Positions 26,287 through 35,488 of a stretch of 64,000 nucleotides of DNA are shown here, one piece after another. A program made the translations under genes and the position numbers. Within the stretch, counting starts at the first letter, position 1; every line of letters begins with the position of its first letter. This DNA comes from Pseudomonas arsenicoxydans (lineage in GTDB: Bacteria > Pseudomonadota > Gammaproteobacteria > Pseudomonadales > Pseudomonadaceae), in NCBI RefSeq assembly GCF_006438915.1, contig NZ_RCZE01000015.1, forward strand, positions 110,669 to 174,668, given 5' to 3'. Under the pieces are notes generated by a model. The model was given only the letters and a program-made list of their open reading frames with translations, did not search any database and was not told the origin of the DNA.

Positions 26287-27784
26287 TGCGGTGATCCTTC
26301 AATACGCGCGTGAACGCGCAGGCACTCTGAGTGAAACCGGCTTCGCGAAAGACCTTCAGCGACGGCTGGTTGGACGGCAAAACCAGAGCGGTGATGGCGG
26401 TCAGTTGTGGCCAATGACGGGTGACGAAGGCCTCGCCACGCGCCAGCAGCGCCCTGCCCCAGCCCAACCCGAAACGGTCTTCGAACAGATAAATCGACAC
26501 TTCGGCTTCAACGCCACGCCGGTCATAACGCAACACCCCTACCGGGCCGTCATCCGCCTCGGCGATCAATAACAAACGGTGGTCATTGCTCAGGCTGGCG
26601 GTCAGCCAGTTTTGATGGGCTTGCCGGTCAATGACGCCGGTCTCCAGCGACCAGCGCCGCACGGCCTCGGCGTTGCGCCCCTCGAACAACAGCGTCGAAT
26701 CGGCCAGGGTCGCCGGGCGTATCTGTAGAACCGCTCCGGCCAATGCAGCCGCCACACGCTGCGCGCCGCGGCCATCAACCAATCGCCGGGAGTGTTCGGC
26801 TAGACTCTGGCGCAACCCTTGATTGTCCGCGACAAAACTCACGGCCTGACGCAGCTGTTCAACACTGACCTGTTCACGTGGACCAAGGTAGACATGAGCC
26901 CCCGCGGTCGCCATGACTACGCCATTGGCCTGCTGATTATTCGACACGGCAATGCAAATCGTCGGCAGCCCCAGAGCCGCCCGCTCCCAGCTGGTACCGC
27001 CACCGGCACCGACAAACAGGTCGGCCTCGGTCATCAATCGGTAGAAGTCGCTGACAAAACTGTGCAAACGCCAATTCGGACGATCCGCCGCCAACACTTG
27101 CATCTGCTCCCAGGCCGGATTGTCGGCACCGGCGACAAAATCGACGTCCAAGTCACGCAAGTCCGCCATCGCCAACATCGCATGGTGAGTCTGCATCGCC
27201 GCATCGAAGCCGCCGAAGTTCACCAGCACCCGTTTGGCCTGCGGTTTGATCTCGACGGCCGCGCAGTTGAACTCATCGCGCAGCATCGCAAAACGCGGGC
27301 CGAGCAAGGTCTGGCAATCCGGTGGCAGCAGCGAGGCATAAACCTCAGGCGTACCGGAGAGATTCTGATTCAGCAGCAGATCAGCGTCGTAGGTGCGCGT
27401 CGCGAGATCATCCACCACGGCGATCCGGGGCGCCCAGCGCCTGGCTGCAGTTTGCCAGTGATGGTCGAGGCCATAGTGGTCGACGATGATCCAGTCGAAC
27501 GCCGGCCGGCCTTCCAGCGCCTGTGCCAACGCGTCGATGTCCGCTTGCCACGGCAGCATCGATTCAATCGCTTGTTGCGGGTCTTCATCGGGATAACGAT
27601 CGGGCAGCGCAAAGGTTTCGAAGCCCTCCCCCGCCAAAGCGTCCAGTCGATGCCCTGGCAACAGGCGACAGGCAAACGCCACGTACGAACCCTGCTTGCG
27701 CAAGGTTCTGGCCAGTGGCAACAAGCGCGCGATATGGCCGCTGCCAATGGTCGGTGAGGCGTCGGAACGAATAAGCACTCTCAT
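26279..27784 (-). CDS. pseG/pseH: PseG-PseH fusion: UDP-sugar hydrolase plus N-acetyltransferase
   Basis: A single 501-residue ORF joins two steps of pseudaminic acid synthesis. The N-terminal part (about 1-340) is PseG, which removes UDP from UDP-2,4-diacetamido-2,4,6-trideoxy-L-altrose; it has a GT-B fold, the catalytic-type His17 in GSGHIARLLPLA and GAGGGTSWERAALGLPTI. The C-terminal part (about 350-501) is a GNAT domain like PseH, which N-acetylates the 4-amino sugar, with EAEVSIYLFEDRFGLGWGRALLARGE. The start overlaps the pseF stop. No separate pseH exists in the window, which supports a functional fusion. Confidence 0.9.
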   Translation of the reverse strand: MRVLIRSDASPTIGSGHIARLLPLARTLRKQGSYVAFACRLLPGHRLDALAGEGFETFALPDRYPDEDPQQAIESMLPWQADIDALAQALEGRPAFDWIIVDHYGLDHHWQTAARRWAPRIAVVDDLATRTYDADLLLNQNLSGTPEVYASLLPPDCQTLLGPRFAMLRDEFNCAAVEIKPQAKRVLVNFGGFDAAMQTHHAMLAMADLRDLDVDFVAGADNPAWEQMQVLAADRPNWRLHSFVSDFYRLMTEADLFVGAGGGTSWERAALGLPTICIAVSNNQQANGVVMATAGAHVYLGPREQVSVEQLRQAVSFVADNQGLRQSLAEHSRRLVDGRGAQRVAAALAGAVLQIRPATLADSTLLFEGRNAEAVRRWSLETGVIDRQAHQNWLTASLSNDHRLLLIAEADDGPVGVLRYDRRGVEAEVSIYLFEDRFGLGWGRALLARGEAFVTRHWPQLTAITALVLPSNQPSLKVFREAGFTQSACAFTRVLKDHRND

Positions 27785-28476
27785 TGCACTTCACCGCCGG
27801 TTTTCAATGCGGCGTACAAATATTCGGCGCGCTTCCAGTCTTCAACGGTGTCGATGTCTTGCACCAGATACCGCGGCAGAATCACCGGCAGGCTCGCCGG
27901 GGAAAACAGTACATCGCCGCGCAACCAGGCTTCGCTACGGCCCCAATAAAACTGGCCCGCGTCCTGAAAGGCCTCGGGCAAGTCCTGGGAGCGAGTAGTG
28001 CGAAATTCCGGGTAAAGCGAGATCAAGGCGCCCTCTTCGTCGAGGGTCAAGGCACGTTGCACCGGGAAGCCAAAACTGGCGACGGAGAACGTAAACGATT
28101 TGTCTGGATGCCGCTCCAGCACGTCCAGCCCCTGGCGCAGATACCGCGCTTGCAACAGCGGCGCGGTCGCGTAGATGCAGCAGGCAAAGTCGAACGCGGG
28201 CAGTTCATTCAAGGCATGAACCATCACCGCCGCCGTGCCGGTGAAATCATCAGCCAACGACGCCGGACGCATGAACGGCACGTGAGCCCCATGCGCCTGG
28301 GCAACCTCGGCAATTTCTTCATCGTCGGTGCTGACAACCACCTGGTCGAACAGCGCCGAATCCAGCGCCGTACGAATCGAACGGACGATCATCGGCACGC
28401 CGTCGAACGGCTTGAGGTTCTTGCGGGGGATGCGCTTGCTGCCACCTCGGGCAGGAATGATCGCAACGCTGCTCAA
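27781..28476 (-). CDS. pseF: CMP-pseudaminic acid cytidylyltransferase PseF
   Basis: PseF activates pseudaminic acid with CTP. The protein (231 aa) carries the nucleotidyltransferase signature IIPARGGSKRIPRKN at its very N-terminus, with PMIVRSIRTA and VVSTDDEEIAEVA after it. The proposed start is a TTG at 28476, placed seven bases after a strong GAGGAG ribosome binding site that spans the pseC stop. The upstream ATG at 28536 would lie inside pseC and add 20 residues unlike any cytidylyltransferase. The end overlaps pseG-pseH. Confidence 0.92.
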   Translation of the reverse strand: MSSVAIIPARGGSKRIPRKNLKPFDGVPMIVRSIRTALDSALFDQVVVSTDDEEIAEVAQAHGAHVPFMRPASLADDFTGTAAVMVHALNELPAFDFACCIYATAPLLQARYLRQGLDVLERHPDKSFTFSVASFGFPVQRALTLDEEGALISLYPEFRTTRSQDLPEAFQDAGQFYWGRSEAWLRGDVLFSPASLPVILPRYLVQDIDTVEDWKRAEYLYAALKTGGEVQ

Positions 28477-28480
28477 GGTA

Positions 28481-29644
28481 CTACTCCTCAAGGACCAGCC
28501 GTCGCAACTGCTCGACCACATAATCCTGTTGTTCATCGCTCAGCAAAGGAAACAGCGGCAGGCTGATGGCCTCGGCGTAGTAACGCTCCGCTTGCGGGAA
28601 GTCCCCCTCGGAGAATCCCAGATCACGATAATACGGCTGCAAATGCACCGGAATATAGTGCAGGTTCACCCCGACCCCGGCCGCTCGCAACTCTTCGAAC
28701 ACCTGTCGATGACTGAGGCTGATCCGTTCCGTCTGCAACCGCACCACGTATAGGTGCCACGCCGATTCGGCCTCAGGCTGAATGCTCGGCAAGGTCAACG
28801 GCAAGTACGCCAGCAACCGGTCATAACGCGCCACCAGTTCACGACGACGTTCGATAAACCCGTCGAGTTTACCCAGCTGTGACAACCCAAGGGCTGCTTG
28901 CAGGTCAGTGATGCGGTAATTGAAGCCCAATTCCACTTGTTGGTAATACCAGGAGCCGTGGCTGGGTTCGGTCATGTGCTGCGGGTCGCGGGTCATGCCG
29001 TGGCTACGCAGACGTTGCAAGCGTTCAGCCAGGTGCGGGCTATTGGTCAGCACCATGCCACCTTCGGCACTGGTGATGATCTTCACCGGGTGGAAACTGA
29101 AGACCGTCATGGCGGCGAATTCGCCACAACCCACTGGCCGGCCGGCGTAGGACGCGCCAACCGCATGGGAAGCGTCTTCGATGACCGTGAAGCCATAGCG
29201 CTCGGCCAGTCCGGCGATCATGCGCATGTCACAGCTTTGTCCAGAGAAGGCCACCGCTACCAGCACTTTGGGCAGCGTGCCGCTGTCTTCGGCCGCTTGC
29301 AGTTTCGCTTTCAGGGCGTGGGCATCGAGGTTCCAGGTCAGCGGATCGATGTCGACGAAATCCACGTCGGCGCCGCAATAACGACCACAGTTGGCCGAGG
29401 CCAAAAAGGTGTTCGGCGTGGTCCACAAACGATCGCCCGGCCCAAGCCCGGCTGCCAGGCAAGCAATGTGCAGCGCCGCCGTGGCGTTGCACACCGCCAC
29501 GGCGAAACCGGCCTGGCAACGTTCGGCCATGGCCTGCTCGAAACGCTCGATGGTCGGCCCTTGCGTGAGCCAGTCAGACTGCAACACGGCAACCACCGCA
29601 TCGATGTCTGCCTGATCGAGGCTTTGCCGACCGTAAGGAATCAT
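28481..29644 (-). CDS. pseC: UDP-4-amino-4,6-dideoxy-L-AltNAc transaminase PseC
   Basis: PseC is a PLP aminotransferase of the DegT/DnrJ/EryC1 family that aminates C4 of the UDP-4-keto sugar from PseB. The 387-residue product has the PLP-binding Lys188 in VFSFHPVKIITSAEGGM, an EDASHAVGASY motif around 157-167 and the start MIPYGRQSLDQADIDAVVAVL typical of PseC. Its ATG overlaps the pseB stop (ATGA). Confidence 0.95.
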   Translation of the reverse strand: MIPYGRQSLDQADIDAVVAVLQSDWLTQGPTIERFEQAMAERCQAGFAVAVCNATAALHIACLAAGLGPGDRLWTTPNTFLASANCGRYCGADVDFVDIDPLTWNLDAHALKAKLQAAEDSGTLPKVLVAVAFSGQSCDMRMIAGLAERYGFTVIEDASHAVGASYAGRPVGCGEFAAMTVFSFHPVKIITSAEGGMVLTNSPHLAERLQRLRSHGMTRDPQHMTEPSHGSWYYQQVELGFNYRITDLQAALGLSQLGKLDGFIERRRELVARYDRLLAYLPLTLPSIQPEAESAWHLYVVRLQTERISLSHRQVFEELRAAGVGVNLHYIPVHLQPYYRDLGFSEGDFPQAERYYAEAISLPLFPLLSDEQQDYVVEQLRRLVLEE

Positions 29645-30642
29645 GCCGACAACTCGGCGTGCAGGTCAGCGATCTGACCGACCGACAGGAAGTGAGGATT
29701 GGTGTCGGAACGGTACTCGAAGTCCTCGCTCACGGTGCGCCCCTGCTCGCCCAGGTTATCTACGGCAAAATCCACGTCGACACTGGTGAAGCGGATCGAC
29801 GGTTGAATGGTGTAGTGATCGGCGAACTCCAGAGTCATCCGCGCGTCGTCCAGCGGCACCATCAACTCATGGAGTTTTTCACCCGGGCGAATCCCGACAT
29901 TCTTGTGCGGCAGGTGTTCAGCCATGCCCAGCGCCAGATCGACGATGCGAATCGATGGAATCTTCGGCACGAACACTTCACCACCGTGCATGCGCGCAAA
30001 GCTGTCGAGCACGAATTGCACACCATGATCGAGGGTGATCCAGAAGCGCGTCATGCGTTCATCGGTGATCGGCAGTTCGCTGGCACCTTCGCTGATCAGC
30101 TTGCTGAAGAACGGCACCACCGAGCCCCGAGAACCGGCGACGTTGCCGTAGCGAACCACGGCAAACCGGGTCTGCTGCTCGCCGGCAATGTTGTTGGCGG
30201 CGACGAACAACTTATCCGACAGCAACTTGGTCGCGCCGTACAGGTTGATCGGGCTGGCCGCTTTGTCGGTGGACAGCGCGACGACTTTTTTCACGCCGTT
30301 GTCGATGGCCGCGGCGATGATGTTTTCGGCGCCATTGACGTTGGTACGAATGCATTCGGTCGGGTTGTATTCTGCCGCCGGCACTTGCTTCAGGGCGGCG
30401 GCATGCACCACGTAATCGATGCCGCGCATGGCCTGACGCAAACGCTCCGCGTCGCGCACATCGCCCAAAAAGTAACGCATGCACGGGGCGTTGAACGTCT
30501 GCTGCATTTCGTACTGCTTAAGCTCGTCGCGCGAGAACACGACGACGCGCTTTGGCTGGTATTGCTCCAGCAGCCGACGAATGAAGTTGCGCCCGAACGA
30601 GCCGGTGCCACCGGAGATGAAAATCGATTTGCCGTTAAACAT
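29641..30642 (-). CDS. pseB: UDP-GlcNAc 4,6-dehydratase (inverting) PseB
   Basis: PseB performs the first committed step of pseudaminic acid synthesis, 4,6-dehydration with C5 inversion of UDP-GlcNAc. The 333 residues contain the NAD(P) motif GGTGSFG (11-17), TDKA (about 124-127) and the Tyr134-X3-Lys138 pair in NLYGATK. The sequence matches the extended SDR PseB/FlaA1 type throughout. It is the first of five overlapping pse genes (B, C, F, GH, I). Confidence 0.97.
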   Translation of the reverse strand: MFNGKSIFISGGTGSFGRNFIRRLLEQYQPKRVVVFSRDELKQYEMQQTFNAPCMRYFLGDVRDAERLRQAMRGIDYVVHAAALKQVPAAEYNPTECIRTNVNGAENIIAAAIDNGVKKVVALSTDKAASPINLYGATKLLSDKLFVAANNIAGEQQTRFAVVRYGNVAGSRGSVVPFFSKLISEGASELPITDERMTRFWITLDHGVQFVLDSFARMHGGEVFVPKIPSIRIVDLALGMAEHLPHKNVGIRPGEKLHELMVPLDDARMTLEFADHYTIQPSIRFTSVDVDFAVDNLGEQGRTVSEDFEYRSDTNPHFLSVGQIADLHAELSA

Positions 30643-30672
30643 GCCTTGAGTCCTTGTACCTGTCAGCCAGGC

Positions 30673-33606
30673 TTAAGCGAGCAACTGCATCCAGTTCACA
30701 CTGGAGGCTGCGCCGAGGGTAAAGCCCTTGCCGGTCAAGGCCAGGTTCTGGTTGTACGCTGCGTCTTGAGCGAAGCGCGCGCGCCACTTGTCTTGCAGGG
30801 CGGCGGCCGTTTGCGGCGCATCCGGCAACAAGCCCGGGTGCAGCATCTGCGCTTGTGGGCACCAGACGATCAGGTAACCGGCGTCGGCGGCTTTCAGGCA
30901 CAGGTCGATGTCGGCAAACGCTTCGTCGAAATGCTCTTCGTCCAGACCGCCAACGGCCTCGTACAACTCTTTTCGCACCATCATGCAAGCGCCCGACACC
31001 GCCGAGTAGTTCTGCTCGACCTGGTGACCGTTCATGTAGCCCTTGGCATCTTTGCGCTCATCGATAAACACCGAACCGACCACGCCGTTGAAGCCCAACA
31101 CCAGGCCCGCTTGTGTGGTCGCTCCACGGATGTTCATCAGCTTGCCGCCGACAATCCCGACTTCCGGACGCTGGGCCTGATTGAGCAGGCTGTCGAGCCA
31201 GTTGGAATTGACCACTTCGGCTTCGGCCGACATCAACACCACATAGGCGCCCTTGGCCTCGCTCACGGCAAAGTTATGCAGCGCCGAGGCGCTCAAGCGT
31301 TTACCGGTGCGCAAGACGCGCAGGCGATCGCCCTTGCCTTCCAGGCTGGTCAGCCAGGTCGTCAGTTCTTCGGACTGGCTGTGATTATCGGCGATCAGGA
31401 TTTCATGCTGCTGGTAGCGAGTCCGTTGCAGCACGCTGACCACCGCGCGTTGCAAGTGCTCCAGATTGTCCTGACTGTGCAGGATGATCGAAACCTTTGG
31501 CCGCGCGGCGTGCTGGTAATCAATCTGCCAGGTGTGAGGCAGCGCGGAGCTGACCTGACCGCGATAGCCGCGGGCCGTCAGGTGACGGGTCAGGGTTTGA
31601 CGTTCGTGAGGGTTTTCCTCGACGGACGACGCGTTGCAGATCAGCAGCGGCTCCGCCAGATGCGCCAGGCCACCCAGGCCGCCGTCTTCGATCAAACGCA
31701 ACAACAGGTCGAACTCCAGCGCCGACAGGTATTCAGCCGAGTAGCCACCCGCGTTCACCAACACGTCACGCTGGATCAGCCAGTGGCGGGCCATCAGCGA
31801 CGGCACGGTTTGCAGCAGATCAAGGTTGACGCCCGGACGGAACACATCCGCCAGGGAACCGTTTTCCTGACGCTGGATTTCGTCCATCGCCACGGCACGA
31901 ATGCCTTCGGCGCCCATCAGTTCAAGGCTGGCGCGCAGCAGACCGCTGCCGGTGAACTGATCACCGGCTTCGGCCAGTACCAGCCAGTCGGCGGTGGACT
32001 GGTTGACGCTCTGGTTGATGCGCTCAACGTAATTGGTCGCGGTGACTTTGACGAAGTGCACGGTGTCACGCGGTGTGGTGGTCGCCGGCAAATCACCGGT
32101 GGTGAACACCACGACTTTGAACGCCTTGCAGTGACCAGCGACCAGGCTGTCGAAGGTAGCCTGCAACTTGACCATGTCGGCGTCGAGGTCCAACAGCATG
32201 ATGCCGAACTGCGGGCCGCCATTGCGTTTACGCAGCTGCGCCTCAATCACTTTAAGCTGCTTGGCATCCGGGTTGCGTGCATCAAGCCAGTTCAGCAAAC
32301 GCCCGGACGGCATGTTTTCGAACAACGATTGCTCGTCCTGTGCCGGCACCGACGCCAGGCGCTCGGCCCAGGCTTGCAGCTTGAGGCCTTCTTCGGCCTC
32401 ATCGGAATCCTTCAACAACTCGACCAGACGCGACACCACCGTGCGGTTGAACGCATACAGGCTCAGGGCTTCCCACAAACGGCTGCGCAAGGTGCGCTCG
32501 TTGTCGTTGGGATGCACGCGCAGCAGGTCATGCTGCTTGAGCAAGAGGCCTTCCAGTTCCTGCAGCTGCAACTTGCCGGCCGGCATGGTGTGCAGCAGGA
32601 ATTCGAACTCGGTCAGCAAATCAAAAACCGGTTGGTTGTAGAACGGCATCTCGACAAACTGCATCTGACCAAACAAACGCGAAGGCTCTTTGCCGGCCTG
32701 TAGCCAGGTCGAGGTAAAAATCATCGTGCCCTGCAACGAACGCAGGTTGGTCAGGCAGTCGGCCATGGTGGCGAAACTGTCCAGCGCGACCTGCTTGCCT
32801 TCGTCCAGTGTTTTGTGGGCCATGCCGGTTGGCAGCGACGCCAGAAACTCGGCAAAGCGCTCGCGGTCGGCCACGGTTTTCGCGTCCTTGAGCGTCAACA
32901 CCGTCAGCACGTTGGTGTTGTGCTCCGAGGCACCGTAAGGAATTTCCCGCACGGCGAACGGGATCGGCAAGATCCGCGCCTTGGCGCGCGCGAGCATGTA
33001 ATAGGCATGGCCGATTTCCTGCCACTCGAAACTGGTGCCCGGCAGTAACGCGTTGTGCCAGTCCTGCAGCAACTCGGTACGGCTCACCGCGTAGAACGGC
33101 GGCAGGAAGTGCCCCATGAATTGCGTCAGGCGTTCTTCGGCCGACTCCGAGCAATAGTCTTCCGGCCCCTTGCGGTCGCGGCGGAAGTAATTCACTTCCG
33201 TGGCGCGCGCCAGGTACATGATCCCGTAGCCGTGGCACATGCCGTAGTCGGCATTGTCTTCGAGAAACTCCAGCGACTCGGTGATCGCATCGTGCAGCAG
33301 GAAATCATCGTCGGCGGCCAGCACCATGTACGGCGTGGTCACCTGATTCACGCCATAGGCGAGTTTTTCCTGCAACCCGGTGTAGGTGAATTGCGGCAAG
33401 TGCCGGTAATCGACCATCGGGTAATCACGGGCGATGTTGTCGTCGCTTTTCAGCGAAGAGTCCAGGACCAGAATCGTGCAGGGATAGCTGCTGTAATACT
33501 GCAAGGTGCGCCGCAGGTAGGCGTTGCGGTTGTGGGAAATCACCACCACCGTCAACCGTTCATTCAGCGGTGCCACATCGTTTCGAGCAGTGTTTTGAAC
33601 GCGCAT
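30673..33606 (-). CDS. Large two-domain glycosyltransferase of the flagellin island
   Basis: A 977-residue cytoplasmic protein. The N-terminal GT2-like domain (about 15-260) starts RLTVVVISHNRNAYLRRTLQYY and has ADDDF as its DXD-type motif. A helical/variable middle precedes a second GT2-A domain (about 690-975), PKVSIILHSQDNLEHLQRAVVSVLQRT, ending GFTLGAASSVNWMQLLA. The ATG at 33606 (MRVQNTARND) has a GGGGATAG ribosome binding site; an upstream start at 33651 is less likely. Context suggests it extends the flagellin glycan. Donor and linkage cannot be told from sequence. Confidence 0.82.
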   Translation of the reverse strand: MRVQNTARNDVAPLNERLTVVVISHNRNAYLRRTLQYYSSYPCTILVLDSSLKSDDNIARDYPMVDYRHLPQFTYTGLQEKLAYGVNQVTTPYMVLAADDDFLLHDAITESLEFLEDNADYGMCHGYGIMYLARATEVNYFRRDRKGPEDYCSESAEERLTQFMGHFLPPFYAVSRTELLQDWHNALLPGTSFEWQEIGHAYYMLARAKARILPIPFAVREIPYGASEHNTNVLTVLTLKDAKTVADRERFAEFLASLPTGMAHKTLDEGKQVALDSFATMADCLTNLRSLQGTMIFTSTWLQAGKEPSRLFGQMQFVEMPFYNQPVFDLLTEFEFLLHTMPAGKLQLQELEGLLLKQHDLLRVHPNDNERTLRSRLWEALSLYAFNRTVVSRLVELLKDSDEAEEGLKLQAWAERLASVPAQDEQSLFENMPSGRLLNWLDARNPDAKQLKVIEAQLRKRNGGPQFGIMLLDLDADMVKLQATFDSLVAGHCKAFKVVVFTTGDLPATTTPRDTVHFVKVTATNYVERINQSVNQSTADWLVLAEAGDQFTGSGLLRASLELMGAEGIRAVAMDEIQRQENGSLADVFRPGVNLDLLQTVPSLMARHWLIQRDVLVNAGGYSAEYLSALEFDLLLRLIEDGGLGGLAHLAEPLLICNASSVEENPHERQTLTRHLTARGYRGQVSSALPHTWQIDYQHAARPKVSIILHSQDNLEHLQRAVVSVLQRTRYQQHEILIADNHSQSEELTTWLTSLEGKGDRLRVLRTGKRLSASALHNFAVSEAKGAYVVLMSAEAEVVNSNWLDSLLNQAQRPEVGIVGGKLMNIRGATTQAGLVLGFNGVVGSVFIDERKDAKGYMNGHQVEQNYSAVSGACMMVRKELYEAVGGLDEEHFDEAFADIDLCLKAADAGYLIVWCPQAQMLHPGLLPDAPQTAAALQDKWRARFAQDAAYNQNLALTGKGFTLGAASSVNWMQLLA

Positions 33607-33662
33607 ATTTCTATCCCCACAACCGGCCAGAAGCCGAGAACCTACATTCAATTCAAGAGTGA

Positions 33663-34400
33663 TTAACGAACGCGACGCAGATAGCCATCCGGCGCCACGG
33701 TGATCAGCAGCTTGTTCTGCAACTGACGGTCGATTTCGAAGTCAGCGTTTTCTTCCAGATATTTCCACACGGCGGTTTTCGGGTTGTCGCCCGGGCCCCA
33801 TGGACGGTCCGGGAAGAAATCGGCCGGCATGTCTTCAACCACGGTGTCCATGACCACGCAGTAGCTGTCCACCGACACCAGCGGTGCGTACAGGCGCAGC
33901 TCTTCCAGCACGTGATCGTGGGTGTGGTTGGAGTCGAGTACGAGGATGACTTTCTTGCCTTCGGCGGCAGCGCGGACTTGTGCGGCGATGGCCTCGTCGA
34001 TGCTCGAGCCTTCGATCATTTTGATGCGCTTGCTCATCGGGTGGCTTTCGATGGCTTCGCGGTTGTGCGGGCGAATGTCGAGGTCGATGCCCAGCACTTC
34101 GCCGTGGCCTTGCAGCTCCAGCAACGAGGCGTAGTAGATGATCGAACCGCCATGGGCGATGCCGCATTCAATCACCAGGTCGGGTTTGACCTGCCAGATG
34201 ATTTCCTGCATGGCCATCATGTCTTGTGGCAGCTGGATGATAGGGCGGCCCATCCACGAGAAGTGGTAGCTGTACTTGTGCTTGGCCGACTGGTTGAAGA
34301 AATCCTGGGCCAGACCTGTGAGTTTCTGGTCGTCGCCCTGAGCTGCGATTTGTTCTGCGCATTCTGCTTCGAAGGCTTTATTGATGGTGTTGTCAGTCAT
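33663..34400 (-). CDS. CmcI/cephalosporin hydroxylase-family protein, probable sugar methyltransferase
   Basis: A 245-residue protein of the CmcI family, named after cephalosporin hydroxylase but built on a Rossmann methyltransferase fold. It has the SAM-binding-like stretch DLVIECGIAHGGSIIYYASLL (about 72-92), GIDLDIRPHNREAIESHP, VILVLDSNHTHDHVLEEL and the family C-terminal PWGPGDNPKTAVWKYLEEN. Members recur in polysaccharide loci. An O-methyltransferase acting on an island sugar is the most economical role, but this is inference. The ATG at 34400 gives the family length; the longer frame is not homologous. Confidence 0.82.
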   Translation of the reverse strand: MTDNTINKAFEAECAEQIAAQGDDQKLTGLAQDFFNQSAKHKYSYHFSWMGRPIIQLPQDMMAMQEIIWQVKPDLVIECGIAHGGSIIYYASLLELQGHGEVLGIDLDIRPHNREAIESHPMSKRIKMIEGSSIDEAIAAQVRAAAEGKKVILVLDSNHTHDHVLEELRLYAPLVSVDSYCVVMDTVVEDMPADFFPDRPWGPGDNPKTAVWKYLEENADFEIDRQLQNKLLITVAPDGYLRRVR

Positions 34401-34417
34401 TTTTCTAATCTCAATAG

Positions 34418-35488
34418 TCACTGGAACGAAGCGCTGTCGACGGCGTGATAGACGTAGCGTCCATCGGTCATCCGCTTGATTTCTTCGAGGTAGTTGGAAT
34501 TCATTACAAACAGGTTGGCGCCTTCGGGCAGCGCGTCCATGGCCTCCTGCGGCGAGGACACCCGCGCGCCGCTCAGCGGCAGATAACGCCCTTGTTTGGC
34601 CGGGTTGATATCGACCACGCGATCCACCGCCACACCGGCCCTTTGCAGGAACAGGGAATAGATCACGCCTTTGGACGACGCGCCCCAAATCGCCGAACCC
34701 TGCTCGGGCGCGGTCTGGATGATCTGCACTGCGCGCGCAAGGCTCGCGGTGAAACCTTCAGGCAGGTCCAGGCGTGGCACCGGTTGTTCCGGGGTCAGGC
34801 GCAAGGTCGAAAGGTCGGCAACGATGTACAGGTACTGGCCGCCGAACAGGTGGCCGGCCTCGTGCACGGTGCCGAACATCCGGCGCAGGTCATCGAGGCG
34901 GAAATAATTGACGTGCTCGTAGAACAGGTCGAACCACGCTTTGTGCTCGAGGATCCAGTCGAAGCACGGCACTTCGATGTAGATCTGCCCGCCCTGATTG
35001 GCGTCAGCGATTTCGGCGAGAAAACTCACCGGGTCCTGAATGTGTTCCAGCACATGGCGCAGCACGATGGCGTCGGCCGCCAGGCCGAGGCCACGGGTGA
35101 ACGGCGCCTTGATCACGTCGGCATTGTCGCCTTCGTAGGCCGGGTCGATGCCGGTGATGGCGTAGCCCAGGCCCTTGAGCAGTTCGAGGAAGTAGCCCTT
35201 GCCGCAGCCGACTTCGATCAGTTCCCGGCCCTTGAAGTGGCGAGCAATGATGCCCTCGACATCACCCAGGTGCTTCTGGAACTGGCCCGAATGCGCCTGC
35301 TCGTTCTGGTAGTCAGCGTCGTAGCTCAGCTTGTCGGCATCGAAGGCCTGGTTGAAGATCAACCCGCTCTTTTCATCCTGCACCAGGACCATGTCGGCGC
35401 ACGCCGAAGCCTTGGCCGATTCGGGATCGGCAAAGGTGCGGTTCTGCAACACCGGCAGGTCGGCGACCCGATACAACTCATGCCTCAT
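34418..35488 (-). CDS. SAM-dependent methyltransferase (TylC3/NovU-like)
   Basis: A 356-residue methyltransferase with motif I in LIEVGCGKGYFLELLKGLG (about 90-108), LRHVLEHIQDP and a His/Glu-containing active-site region FYEHVNYFRL (about 189-198). A C-terminal Rossmann-like domain (about 255-350; IWGASSKGVIYSLFLQRAG) is as in the sugar C-methyltransferase family. It lacks the N-terminal four-Cys zinc site present in its neighbour at 36332-37558, so the two may act on different positions. It overlaps the preceding reductase gene by 11 bases. Confidence 0.8.
   Translation of the reverse strand: MRHELYRVADLPVLQNRTFADPESAKASACADMVLVQDEKSGLIFNQAFDADKLSYDADYQNEQAHSGQFQKHLGDVEGIIARHFKGRELIEVGCGKGYFLELLKGLGYAITGIDPAYEGDNADVIKAPFTRGLGLAADAIVLRHVLEHIQDPVSFLAEIADANQGGQIYIEVPCFDWILEHKAWFDLFYEHVNYFRLDDLRRMFGTVHEAGHLFGGQYLYIVADLSTLRLTPEQPVPRLDLPEGFTASLARAVQIIQTAPEQGSAIWGASSKGVIYSLFLQRAGVAVDRVVDINPAKQGRYLPLSGARVSSPQEAMDALPEGANLFVMNSNYLEEIKRMTDGRYVYHAVDSASFQ

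Noticed and set aside
29659..32703. 1014-codon open frame on the plus strand
   Set aside because: It is antisense to pseB and the two-domain glycosyltransferase, both of which have clear homology and ribosome binding sites. The composition (His/Gln/Arg-rich, no recognisable domain) is that of a mirror frame in GC-rich DNA.
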